DNA from: Amblyomma americanum
Lineage: Eukaryota; Arthropoda; Arachnida; Ixodida; Ixodidae
Direction: 5' to 3'
Length of the DNA: 64,000 nucleotides
Assembly: GCF_052857255.1 (NCBI RefSeq)
Contig: NW_027526501.1
Coordinates: forward strand, 868,001-932,000
Shown: positions 28,432 through 41,516 of the stretch, in pieces
How the letters are laid out: each line of letters starts with the position of its first letter
Numbering within the stretch: the stretch's first letter is position 1
Notes under the pieces: model-generated
The model's input: only the letters and a program-made list of their open reading frames with translations
Databases searched by the model: none
What the model was told of the DNA's origin: nothing
Position numbers and translations under genes: made by a program

Positions 28432-31400
28432 TTTTAGACGAAACGAGTTAAATCTGAACACGTCGGTTTTACAAGTGTTCATGTGATACGCGTCAAAACT
28501 TTTTGTCTTATAACAGCGCGAAAAGCATGTATTCGTGTTTAATACAACGAAACAAGTTGTTTTACACCAAAACGAGCTAGATATGAACACATCGGTTTTA
28601 CAAGTGACCGTGTGATAGGCGTCAAAACTTTTTCTCTCATAACTGCGCGAAAAGCATGTATTCTTGCTTAATACAACGAAACAAGCTGTTTTAGACCAAA
28701 AGGATCTAGATATGAACACATCGGTTTTACAAGTGTCCCTGTGATACGCGTCAAAACTTTTTCTCTTATAACTGCGCGAAAAGCATGTATTCGTGCTTAA
28801 AACAATGACACAATCTGTTTTAGACCGAATTAAGCTAAATCTGAACATCGGTTTACAAGTGTCAGTGTGATACGCGTCAAAAGGTTTTCTCATAACTGCG
28901 CGAAAAGCATGTATTCGTGCTTAATAGAACGAAACAAGCTGTTTAGGACCGAAACAAGCTAAATTTGAACACATCGGTTTTACAAGTGTCCGTGTGATAC
29001 GCGTCAATATTTTTTCTCTCATAACTGCGCGAAAAGCATGTATTCGTGCTTAATACAACAAAACAAGCTGTTTTACACCGAAAGAGCTAAATCTGAACGC
29101 CGGTTATATGTCCCTGCGATACGCGTCAAAACTTTTTCTCTTAAAACTGCGCGCAAAGCATGTATTCGTGCTTAATACAACAAAACAAGCTATTTTAGAC
29201 CGAAGTGAGCTAGATATGAACACCGGTTTTACAAGTGTCCGTCTGATACGCGTCAAAACTTTTTCTCTCATAACTGCGCGAAAAGCATGTATTCTTGCTT
29301 AAAACAACGAAACAAGCTGCTTTAGACCGAAGCAAGTGAAATCTGAACACATCGGTTTTACAAGTGTTTATGTGATACGCGTCAAAACTTTTTGTCTCAT
29401 AACTGCGCGAAAAGCATGTATTCATGCTTAATACAACGAAACAAGCTGTTTTAGACCAAAACGATCTAAATCTGAACATCGGTTTACAAGTGTCAGTGTG
29501 ATACGCGTCAAAACGTTTTCTCATAACTGCGCGAAAAGCATGTATTTGTGCTTAATACAACGAAACAAGCTGTTTTAGACCGAAACCAGGTAAATCTGAA
29601 CACATCGGTTTTACAAGTGTCCAGTGAGACACGTCAAAACTTTTTCTCATAACTGCGCGAAAAGCATGTATTCGTGCTTAATACAACGAAACAAGCTGTT
29701 TTAGACCGAAAAGAGCTAAATCTGAAAACATCGGTTTTACAAGTGTCCATGTGATACGCGTCAAAACTTTTTCTTATAACTGCGCGAAAAGCATTTATTC
29801 GTGCTTAATACAACGAAACAAGCTGTTTTACACCAAAACGAGCTCGATATGAACACATCGGTTTCACAAGTGACCGTGTGATACGCGTCAAAACTTTTTC
29901 TCTCATAACTGCGCGAAAAGCATGTATTCGTGCCTAAAACAACGAAACAAGCTGTTTTAGACCGAAACGAGTTAAATCTGAACACATCGGTTTTACAAGT
30001 GTCCATGTGATACGCGTCAAAACTTTTTGTCTTATAACAGCGCGAAAAGCATGTATTCGTGCTTAATACAACGAAACAAGCTGTTTTAGACCAAAACGAG
30101 CTAAATTTGAACACATCGGTTTTACAAGTGTCCAGTGATACGCGTCAAAACTTTATCTCATAACTGCGAGAAAAGCATGTATTCGTGCTTAATACAACGA
30201 AACAAGCTGTTTTAGACCAAAACGAGCTAGATCTGAACACATCGGTTTTACAAGTGACCGTGCGATACCCGTTAAAACTTTTTCTTTCATAACTGCGAAA
30301 AGCATGTATTCGTGCTTAATACAACGAAACAAGCTGTTTTACACCGAAAAGAGCTAAATCTGAACACATCGGTTATACGTGTCCCTGTGATACGCGTCAA
30401 AACTTTTTCTCTTAAAACTGCGCGCAAAGCATGTATCGTGCTTAATACAACAAAACAAGCTGTTTTAGACCAAAACGAGCTAAATCTGAACACATCGGTT
30501 TTACAAGTGTCCATGTGATACGCGTCAAACCTTTTTCTCATAACAGCGCGAAAAGCATGTATTCGTGCTTAATAGAACGAAACAAGCTGTTTTAGACCGA
30601 AACGAGCTAAATCTGAACTCATCGGTTTTACAAGTGTTCATGTGATACGCGTCAAAACTTTTTCTCTCATAACTGCGCGAAAAGCATGTATTCGTGCTTA
30701 AAACAACGAAACAAGCTGTTTTAGACCGAAACGAGCTAAATCTCAACACATCGGTTATGCAAGTGCCCCTGTGATACGCGTCAAAACTTTTCTCTTATAA
30801 CTGCGCGAAAAGCATGTATTCGTGCTTAAAACAACGACACAAGCTGTTTTAGACCGAAACAAGCTAAATCTGGACATCGGTTTACAAGTGTCAGTGTGAT
30901 ACGCGTCAAAATGTTTTCTCATAACTGCACGAAAAGCATGTATTCGTGCTTAATAGAACGAAACAAGCTGTTTTAGACCGAAACAAGCTAAATCTAAACA
31001 CATCGGTTTTACAAGTGTCCGTGTGATACGCGTCAAAACTTTTTCTCTTATAACTGCGCGAAAAGCATGTATTCGTGCCTAAAACAACGACACAAGCTGT
31101 TTCAGACCGAAACAAGCTAAATCTGAACATCGGTTTACAAGTGTCAGTGTGATACGCGTCAAAACGTTTTCTCATAACTGCGCGGAAAGCATGTATTCGT
31201 GCTTAATAGAACGAAAGAAGCTGTTTAGACCGAAACGAGTTAAATCTGAACACATCGGTTTTACAAGTGTCCATGTGATACGCGTCAAAACTTTTTGTCT
31301 TATAACAGCGCGAAAAGCATGTATTCGTGCTTAATACAACGAAACAAGCTGTTTTAGACCAAAACGAGCTAGATCTGAACACATCGGTTTTAAGTGTTCG

Positions 31401-33516
31401 TGTGATACGCGTCAAAACTTTTCCTCTCATAACTGCGCGAAAAGCATGTATTCGTGCTTAATACAACGAAACAAGCTGTTTTAGACCGAAACGAGCTAAA
31501 TCTGAACACATCGGTTTTACAAGTGCCCCTGAGATACGCGTCAAAACTTTTTCTCTCATAACGGCGCGGAAAGGATGTATTCGTGATTGAAACAAAGAAA
31601 CAAGCTGGTTTAGACCAAAACGAGCCAAATCTGAACATCGGTTTACGTGTCAGTGTGATACGCGTCAAAACGTTTTCTCATAACTGCGCGAAAAGCATGT
31701 ATTTGTGTTTAATACAACAAAACAAGCTGTTTTAGACCGAAAGGAGCTAAATGTGAACACATCGGTTTTACAAGCGTCCGTGTGATACGCGTCAATGATT
31801 TTCTCTCATAACTGCACGAAAAGTATGTATTCGTGCTTAATACAACGAAACAAGCTGTTTTACACCAAAACGAGCTAGATATGAACACATCGGTTTTACA
31901 AGTGACCGTGTGATACGCGTCAAAACTTTTCCTCTCATAACTGCGCGAAAAGCATGTATTCGTGCTTAATACAACGAGACAAGCTGTTTTAGATCGAAAC
32001 GAGCTAGATCTAAACAGATCGGTTTTGCAAGTGTCCGTGTGATACGCGTCAAAACTTTTTTTTATAACTGCGCGGAAAGCATGTATTCGTGCTTAATAGA
32101 ACGAAACAAGCTGTTTTAGACCAAAACGAGCTAGATCTGAACACATCGGTTATACAAGTGACCGTGCGATACCCGTCAAAACTTTTTCTTTCATAACTGC
32201 GAAAAGCATGTATTCGTGCTTAATACAACGAAACGAGCTGTTTTACACCGAAAAGAGCTAAATCTGAACACATCGGTTATACATGTCCCTGTGATACGCG
32301 TCAAAACTTTTTCTCTTAAAACTGCGCGCAAAGCATGTATCGTGCTTAATACAACAAAACAAGCTGTTTTAGACCAAAACGAGCTAAATCTGAACACATC
32401 GGTTTTACAAGTGTCCATGTGATACGCGTCAAAACTTTTTTTCATAACAGCGCGAAAAGCATGTATTCGTGCTTAATAGAACGAAACAAGCTGTTTTAGA
32501 CCGAAACGAGCTAAATCTGAACTTATCGGTTTTACAAGTGTCCATGTGATACGCGTTAAAACTTTTTCTCATAACTGCGCGAAAAGCATGTATTCGTGCT
32601 TAATACAACGAAACAAGCTGTTTTAGACCGAAACCAGCTAGATCTGAACGCATCGGTTTTGTAAGTGTCCATGTGATACGCGTCAAAACGTTTTCTCTCA
32701 TAACTGCGCGAAAACCATGTATTCGTGCTTAAAACAACGAAACAAGCTGTTTTAGACCGAAGCGAGTTAAATCTGAACACATCGGTTTTACAAGTGTCCA
32801 TGTGATACGCGTCAAAACTTTTTGTCTCATAACTGCGCGAAAAGGATGTATTCGTGCTTAATACAACGAAACAAGCTCTTTTAGACCGAAACCAGCTATA
32901 TCTGAACACATCGGTTTTGCAAGTGTCCATGTGATACGCGTCAAAACGTTTTTTCATAACTGCGCGAAAAGCATGTATTCGTGCTTAATACAACGAAACA
33001 AGCTGTTTTAGACCAAAACGAGCTAGATCTGAACACATCAGTTTTACAAGTGTCCGTGTGATACGCGTCAAAACTTTTTTTGATAACTGCGCGGAAAGCA
33101 TGTATTCGTGCTTAATAGAACGAAACAAGCTGTTTTAGACCAAAACGAGCTAGATCTGAACACATCGGTTTTACAAGTGACCGTGCGATACCCGTCAAAA
33201 CTTTTTCTTTCATAACTGCGAAAAGCATGTATTCGTGCTTAATACACCGAAACAAGCTGTTTTACACCGAAAAGAGCTAAATCTGAACACATCGGTTATA
33301 CGCGTCCCTGTGACACGCGTCAAAACTTTTTCTCTTAAAACTGCGCGCAAAGCATGTATTTGTGCTTAATACAACGAAACAAGCTTTTGTATACCGAAAC
33401 GAGCTAAATATGAACACATCGGTTTTACAAGCGTCCGTGTGATACGCGTCAATATTTTTTTCTCTCATAACTGCACGAAAAGCATGTATTCGTGCTTAAT
33501 ACATCGAAACAAGCTG
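28432..33516. repeat. Last HOR-I unit, 5085 bp
   Basis: A nearly intact HOR-I unit one base off the reference length. Instead of the expected marker monomer at its end (TTTTAGACGAAACGAG), the sequence at 33517 reads TTTTAGACCGAAACCAG, which belongs to HOR-II. It shares small changes with the 20515 unit, for example GTGTTTATGTG near 29365 and near 21450, so these two units look like the closest relatives. Confidence 0.8.
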
Positions 33517-36500
33517 TTTTAGACCGAAACCAGCTAAATCTGAACACATCGGTTTTACAAGTGTCCATGTGATACGCGTCAAAACTTTTTCTCATAACTG
33601 CGCGAAAAGCATTATTTCGTGCTTAATACAACGAAACAAGCTGTTTTACACCAAAACGAGCTCGATATGAACACATCGGTTTTACAAGTGACCGCGTGAT
33701 ACGCGTCAAAACTTTTTCTCTCATAACTGCGCGAAAAGCATGTATTCGTGCTTAATACAACGACACAAGCTGTTTCAGACCGAAACAAGCTAAATCTGAA
33801 CATCGGTTTACAAGTGTCAGTGTGATACGCGTCAAAACGTTTTCTCATAACTGCGCGAAAAGCATGTATTCGTGCTTAATACAACGAAACAAGCTGTTTT
33901 AGACCGAAACGAGCTAAATCTCAACACATCGGTTATGCAAGTGTCCATGTGATACGCGTCAAAACTTTCTCTCTCATAACTTCGCGAAAAGCATGTATTC
34001 GTGCTAAAACAACGAAACAAGCTGTTTTAGACGAAACGAGTTAAATCTGAACACGTCGGTTTTACAAGTGTTCATGTGATACGCGTCAAAACTTTTTGTC
34101 TTATAACAGCGCGAAAAGCATGTATTCGTGTTTAATACAACGAAACAAGCTGTTTTACACCAAAACGAGCTAGATATGAACACATCGGTTTTACAAGTGT
34201 CCCTGTGATACGCGTCAAAACTTTTTCTCTTATAACTGCGCGAAAAGCATGTATTCGTGCTTAAAACAACGACACAATTTGTTTTAGACCAAATTAAGCT
34301 AAATCTGAACATCGGTTTACAAGTGTCAGTGTGATACGCGTCAAAACGTTTTCTCATAACTGCGCGAAAAGCATGTATTCGTGCTTAATAGAATGAAACA
34401 AGCTGTTTAGGACCGAAACGAGCTAAATCTGAACACATCGGTTTTACAAGTGTCCGTGTGATACGCGTCAATATTTTTTCTCTCATAACTGCGCGAAAAG
34501 CATGTATTCGTGCTTAATACAACGAAAGAAGCTGTTTTACACCGAAAGGAGCTAAATCTGAACACCGGTTATGTGTCCCTGTGATACGCGTCAAAACTTT
34601 TTCTCTTAAAACTGCGCGCAAAGCATGTATTTGTGCTTAATACAACAAAACAAGCTGTTTTAGACCGAAGTGAGCTAGATATGAACACCGGTTTTACAAG
34701 TGTCCGTCTGATACGCGTCAAAACTTTTTCTCTCATAACTGCGCGAAAAGCATGTATTCTTGCTTAAAACAACGAAACAAGCTGCTTTAGACCGAAGCGA
34801 GTGAAATCTGAACACATCGGTTTTACAAGTGTCCATGTGATACGCGTCAAAACGTTTTGTCTCATAACTGCGCGAAAAGCATGTATTCATGCTTAATACA
34901 ACGAAACAAGCTGTTTTAGACCAAAACGATCTAAATCTGAACATCGGTTTACAAGTGTCAGTGTGATACGCGTCAAAACGTTTTCTCATAACTGCGCGAA
35001 AAGCATGTATTTGTGGTTAATACAACGAAACAAGCTGTTGTATACCGATACGAGCTAAATATGAACACATCGGTTTTACAAGTGTCCCTGTGATACGCGT
35101 CAAAACTTTTTCTTTCATAACTGCGCGGAAAGGATGTATTCGTGATTAAAACAAAGAAAAAAGCTGTTTTAGACCAAAACGCGCTAAATCTGAACATCGG
35201 TTTACAAGTGTCAGTGTGATACGCGTCAAAACGTTTTCTCATAACTGCGCGAAAAGCATGTGTTTGTGCTTAATACAACGAAACAAGCTGTTGTATACCG
35301 AAACGAGCTAAATATGAACACATCGGTTTTACAAGCGTCCGTGTGATACGCGTCAATATTTTTTCTCTCATAACTGCACGAAAAGCATGTATTCGTGCTT
35401 AATACATCGAAACAAGCTGTTTTAGACCGAAACCAGCTAAATCTGAACACATTGGTTTTACAAGTGTCCATGTGATACGCGTCAAAACTTTTTCTCATAA
35501 CTGCGCGAAAAGCATTTATTCGGGCTTAATACAACGAAACAAGCTGTTTTACACCAAAACGAGCTCGATATGAACACATCGGTTTTACAAGTGACCGTGT
35601 GATACGCGTCAAAACTTTTTCTCTCATAACTGCGCGAAAAGCATGTATTCGTGCTTAATACAACGACACAAGCTGTTTCAGACCGAAACAAGCTAAATCT
35701 GAACATCGGTTTACAAGTGTCAGTGTGATACGCGTCAAAACGTTTTCTCATAACTGCGCGAAAAGCATGTATTCGTGCTTAATAGAACGAAACAAGCTGT
35801 TTAGGACCGAAACGAGCTAAATCTGAACACATCGGTTTTACAAGTGTCCGTGTGATACGCGTCAATATTTTTTCTCTCATAACTGCGAGAAAAACATGTA
35901 TTCGTGCTTAATACAACGAAACAAGCTGTTTTAGACCGAAACGAGCTAAATCTCAACACATCGGTTATGCAAGTGTCCATGTGATACGCGTCAAAACTTT
36001 CTCTCTCATAACTTCGCGAAAAGCATGTATTCGTGCTAAAACAACGAAACAAGCTGTTTTAGACGAAACGAGTTAAATCTGAACACGTCGGTTTTACAAG
36101 TGTTCATGTGATACGCGTCAAAACTTTTTGTCTTATAACAGCGCGAAAAGCATGTATTCGTGTTTAATACAACGAAACAAGCTGTTTTACACCAAAACGA
36201 GCTAGATATGAACACATCGGTTTTACAAGTGTCCCTGTGATACGCGTCAAAACTTTTTCTCTTATAACTGCGCGAAAAGCATGTATTCGTGCTTAAAACA
36301 ACGACACAATCTGTTTTAGACCGAATTAAGCTAAATCTGAACATCGGTTTACAAGTGTCAGTGTGATACGCGTCAAAACGTTTTCTCATAACTGCGCGAA
36401 AAGCATGTATTCGTGCTTAATAGAATGAAACAAGCTGTTTAGGACCGAAACGAGCTAAATCTGAACACATCGGTTTTACAAGTGTCCGTGTGATACGCGT

Positions 36501-37959
36501 CAATATTTTTTCTCTCATAACTGCGCGAAAAGCATGTATTCGTGCTTAATACAACGAAAGAAGCTGTTTTACACCGAAAGGAGCTAAATCTGAACACCGG
36601 TTATGTGTCCCTGTGATACGCGTCAAAACTTTTTCTCTTAAAACTGCGCGCAAAGCATGTATTTGTGCTTAATACAACAAAACAAGCTGTTTTAGACCGA
36701 AGTGAGCTAGATATGAACACCGGTTTTACAAGTGTCCGTCTGATACGCGTCAAAAATTTTTCTCTCATAACTGCGCGAAAAGCATGTATTCTTGCTTAAA
36801 ACAACGAAACAAGCTGCTTTAGACCGAAGCGAGTGAAATCTGAACACATCGGTTTTACAAGTGTCCATGTGATACGCGTCAAAACGTTTTGTCTCATAAC
36901 TGCGCGAAAAGCATGTATTCATGCTTAATACAACGAAACAAGCTGTTTTAGACCAAAACGATCTAAATCTGAACATCGGTTTACAAGTGTCAGTGTGATA
37001 CGCGTCAAAACGTTTTCTCATAACTGCGCGAAAAGCATGTATTTGTGCTTAATACAACGAAACAAGCTGTTGTATACCGATACGAGCTAAATATGAACAC
37101 ATCGGTTTTACAAGTGTCCCTGTGATACGCGTCAAAACTTTTTCTTTCATAACTGCGCGGAAAGGATGTATTCGTGATTAAAACAAAGAAAAAAGCTGTT
37201 TTAGACCAAAACGCGCTAAATCTGAACATCGGTTTACAAGTGTCAGTGTGATACGCGTCAAAACGTTTTCTCATAACTGCGCGAAAAGCATGTGTTTGTG
37301 CTTAATACAACGAAACAAGCTGTTGTATACCGAAACGAGCTAAATATGAACACATCGGTTTTACAAGCGTCCGTGTGATACGCGTCAATATTTTTTCTCT
37401 CATAACTGCACGAAAAGCATGTATTCGTGCTTAATACATCGAAACAAGCTGTTTTAGACCGAAACCAGCTAAATCTGAACACATCGGTTTTACAAGTGTC
37501 CATGTGATACGCGTCAAAACTTTTTCTCATAACTGCGCGAAAAGCATTTATTCGGGCTTAATACAACGAAACAAGCTGTTTTACACCAAAACGAGCTCGA
37601 TATGAACACATCGGTTTTACAAGTGACCGTGTGATACGCGTCAAAACTTTTTCTCTCATAACTGCGCGAAAAGCATGTATTCGTGCTTAATACAACGACA
37701 CAAGCTGTTTCAGACCGAAACAAGCTAAATCTGAACATCGGTTTACAAGTGTCAGTGTGATACGCGTCAAAACGTTTTCTCATAACTGCGCGAAAAGCAT
37801 GTATTCGTGCTTAATACAACGAAACAAGCTGTTTTAGACCGAAACGAGCTAAATCTCAACACATCGGTTATGCAAGTGTCCATGTGATACGCGTCAAAAC
37901 TTTCTCTCTCATAACTTCGCGAAAAGCGTGTATTCGTGCTAAAACAACGAAACAAGCTG
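33517..37959. repeat. HOR-II: 508-bp lead-in, 2032-bp unit, 1903-bp unit
   Basis: Four monomers lead to the marker at 34025. The unit 34025-36056 (2032 bp, 16 monomers) recurs at 36057-37959 (1903 bp), one monomer shorter because a monomer present at about 35760-35890 is missing from the second copy. Corresponding landmarks (for example 34675 and 36707, 35226 and 37258) keep a constant 2032-bp spacing. The variants TGTTGTATACCGA and CGTCAATATTTTTTC are frequent in this family. Confidence 0.82.
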
Positions 37960-40900
37960 TTTTAGACGAAACGAGTTAAATCTGAACACGTCGGTTTTAC
38001 AAGTGTTCATGTGATACGCGTCAAAACTTTTTGTCTTATAACAGCGCGAAAAGCATGTATTCGTGTTTAATACAACGAAACAAGCTGTTTTACACCAAAA
38101 CGAGCTAGATATGAACACATCGCTTTTACAAGTGACCGTGTGATAGGCGTCAAAACTTTTTCTCTCATAACTGCGCGAAAAGCATGTATTCTTGCTTAAT
38201 ACAACGAAACAAGCTGTTTTAGACCAAAAGGATCTAGATATGAACACATCGGTTTTACAAGTGTCCTTGTGATACGCGTCAAAACTTTTTCTCTTATAAC
38301 TGCGCGAAAAGCATGTATTCGTGCTTAAAACAACGACACAATCTGTTTTAGACCTAATTAAGCTAAATCTGAACATCGGTTTACAAGTGTCAGTGTGATA
38401 CGCGTCAAAACGTTTTCTCATAACTGCGCGAAAAGCATGTATTCGTGCTTAATAGAACGAAACAAGCTGTTTAGGACCGAAACGAGCTAAATCTGAACAC
38501 ATCGGTTTTACAAGTGTCCGTGTGATACGCGTCAATATTTTTTCTCTCATAACTGCGAGAAAAACATGTATTCGTGCTTAATACAACGAAACAAGCTGTT
38601 TTACACCGAAAGGAGCTAAATCTGAACACGGGTATGTGTCCCTGTGATACGCGTCAAAACTTTTTCTCTTAAAACTGCGCGCAAAGCATGTATTCGTGAT
38701 TAATACAACAAAACAAGCTGTTTTAGACCGATGTGAGCTAGATATGAACACCGGTTTTACAAGTGTCCGTCTGATACGCGTCAAAACTTTTTCTCTCATA
38801 ACTGCGCGAAAAGCATGTATTCTTGCTTAAAACAACGAAACAAGCTGCTTTAGACCGAAGCGAGTGAAATCTGAACACATCGGTTTTACAAGTGTCCATG
38901 TGATACGCGTCAAAACTTTTTGTCTCATAACTGCGCGAAAAGCATGTATTCATGCTTAATACAACGAAACAAGCTGTTTTAGACCAAAACGACCTAAATC
39001 TGAACATCGGTTTACAAGTGTCAGTGTGATACGCGTCAAAACGTTTTCTCATAACTGCGCGAAAAGCATGTATTTGTGCTTAATACAACGAAACAAGCTG
39101 TTGTATACCGATACGAGCTAAATATGAACACATCGGTTTTACAAGTGTCCCTGTGATACGCGTCAAAACTTTTTCCCTCATAACTGCGCGGAAAGGATGT
39201 ATTCGTGATTAAAACAAAGAAAAAAGCTGTTTTAGACCAAAACGAGCTAAATCTGAACATCGGTTTACAAGTGTCAGTGTGATACGCGTCAAAACGTTTT
39301 CTCATAACTTCGCGAAAAGCATGTATTTGTGCTTAATACAACGAAACAAGCTGTTGTATACCGAAACGAGCTAAATATGAACACATCGGTTTTACAAGCG
39401 TCCGTGTGATACGCGTCAATATTTTTTCTCTCATAACTGCACGAAAAGCATGTATTCGTGCTTAATACATCGAAACAAGCTGTTTTAGACCGAAACCAGC
39501 TAAATCTGAACACATCGGTTTTACAAGTGTCCATGTGATACGCGTCAAAACTTTTTCTCATAACTGCGCGAAAAGCATTTATTCGTGCTTAATACAACGA
39601 AACAAGCTGTTTTACACCAAAACGAGCTCGATATGAACACATCGGTTTTACAAGTGACCGTGTGATACGCGTCAAAACTTTTTCTCTCATAACTGCGCGA
39701 AAAGCATGTATTCGTGCTTAATACAACGACACAAGCTGTTTCAGACCGAAACAAGCTAAATCTGAACATCGGTTTTCAAGTGTCAGTGTGATACGCGTCA
39801 AAACGTTTTCTCATAACTGCGCCGAAAGCATGTATTCGTGCTTAATAGAACGAAACAAGCTGTTTTAGACCGAAACGATCTAAATCTGAACACATCGGTT
39901 TTACAAGTGTCCGTGTGTTATGCGTCAATATTTTTTCTCTCATAACTGCGCGAAAAGCATGTATTCGTGCCTAAAACAACGAAACAAGCTGTTTTAGACC
40001 GAAACGAGGTAAATCTGAACACATCGGTTTTACAAGTGTTCATGTGATACGCGTCAAACTTTTTCTCATAACTGCGCGAAAAGCATGTATTCGTGCCTAA
40101 TACAACGAAACAAGCTGTTTTAGACCAAAACGAGCTAAATTTGAACACATCGGTTTTAAAAGTATCCAGTTATACGCGTCAAAACTTTTTCTCATAACTG
40201 CGCGAAAAGCATGTATTCGTGCTTAAAACAACGACACAAGCTGTTTCAGACCGAAACAAGCTAAATCTGAACATCGGTTTACAAGTGTCAGTGTGATACG
40301 CGTCAAAACGTTTTCTCACAACTGTGCGGAAAGCATGTATTCGTGCTTAATAGAACGAAACAAGCTGTTTTAGACCGAAACGAGCTAAATCTGAACACAT
40401 CGGTTTTACAAGTGTCCGTGTGATACTCGTCAATATTTTTTCTCTCATAACTGCGCGAAAAGCATGTATTCGTGCCTAAAACAACGAAACAAGCTGTTTT
40501 AGACCGAAACGAGTGAAATCTGAACACATCGGTTTTACAAGTGTCCATGTGATAGGCGTCAAAACTTTTTCTCTTAAAACTGCGCGCAAAGCATGTATCG
40601 TGCTAAATGCAACAAAACAAGCTGTTTTAACCAAAACGAGCTAAATCTGAACACATCGGTTTTACAAGTGTCCATGTGACACGCGTCAAAACTTTTTCTC
40701 ATAACAGCGCGAAAAGCATGTTTTCCTGCTTAATAGAACGAAACAAGCTGTTTTAGACCGAAACGAGCGAAATCTGAACTCATCGGTTTTACAAGTGTCT
40801 ATGTGATACCCGTCAAAACTTTTTCTCATAACTGCGCAAAAAGCATGTATTCGTGCTTATTACAAAACAACAAGCTGTTTTAGACCGAAACCAGCTAGAT

Positions 40901-41516
40901 CTGAACGCATCGGTTTTGTAAGTGTCCATGTGATACGCGTCAAAACTTTTTCTCTCATAACTGCGCGAAAACCATGTATTCGTGCTTAAAACAACGAAAC
41001 AAGCTGTTTTAGACCGAAGCGAGTTAAATCTGAACACATCGGTTTTACAAGTGTCCATGTGATACGCGTCAAAACTTTTTGTCTCATAACTGCGCGAAAA
41101 GCATGTATTCGTGCTTAATACAACGAAACCAGCTTTTTTAGACCGAAACCAGCTAGATCTGAACACATCGGTTTTGTAAGTGTCCATGTGATACGCGTAA
41201 AAACTTTTTCCCTCATAACTGCGCGGAAAGGATGTATTCGTGATTAAAACAAAGAAAAAAGCTGTTTTAGACCAAAACGAGCTAAATCTGAACATCGGTT
41301 TACAAGTGTCAGTGTGATACGCGTCAAAACGTTTTCTCATAACTTCGCGAAAAGCATGTATTCGTGCTTAATACAACGAAACAAGCTGTTTTAGACCGAA
41401 ACGAGCTAAATCTCAACACATCGGTTATGCAAGTGTCCATGTGATACGCGTCAAAACTTTCTCTCTCATAACTTCGCGAAAAGCGTGTATTCGTGCTAAA
41501 ACAACGAAACAAGCTG
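37960..41516. repeat. HOR-II unit, 3557 bp (28 monomers)
   Basis: The marker monomers are at 37960 and 41517. The first part follows the 2032-bp unit (36707 recurs at 38738). From about 39800 an added series appears, with GTGTGTTATGCG near 39915, TATCCAGTTATACGCG near 40165 and GTTTTAACCAAAACG near 40620. The whole unit is repeated from 41517 at an offset of 3557 bp. Confidence 0.8.
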
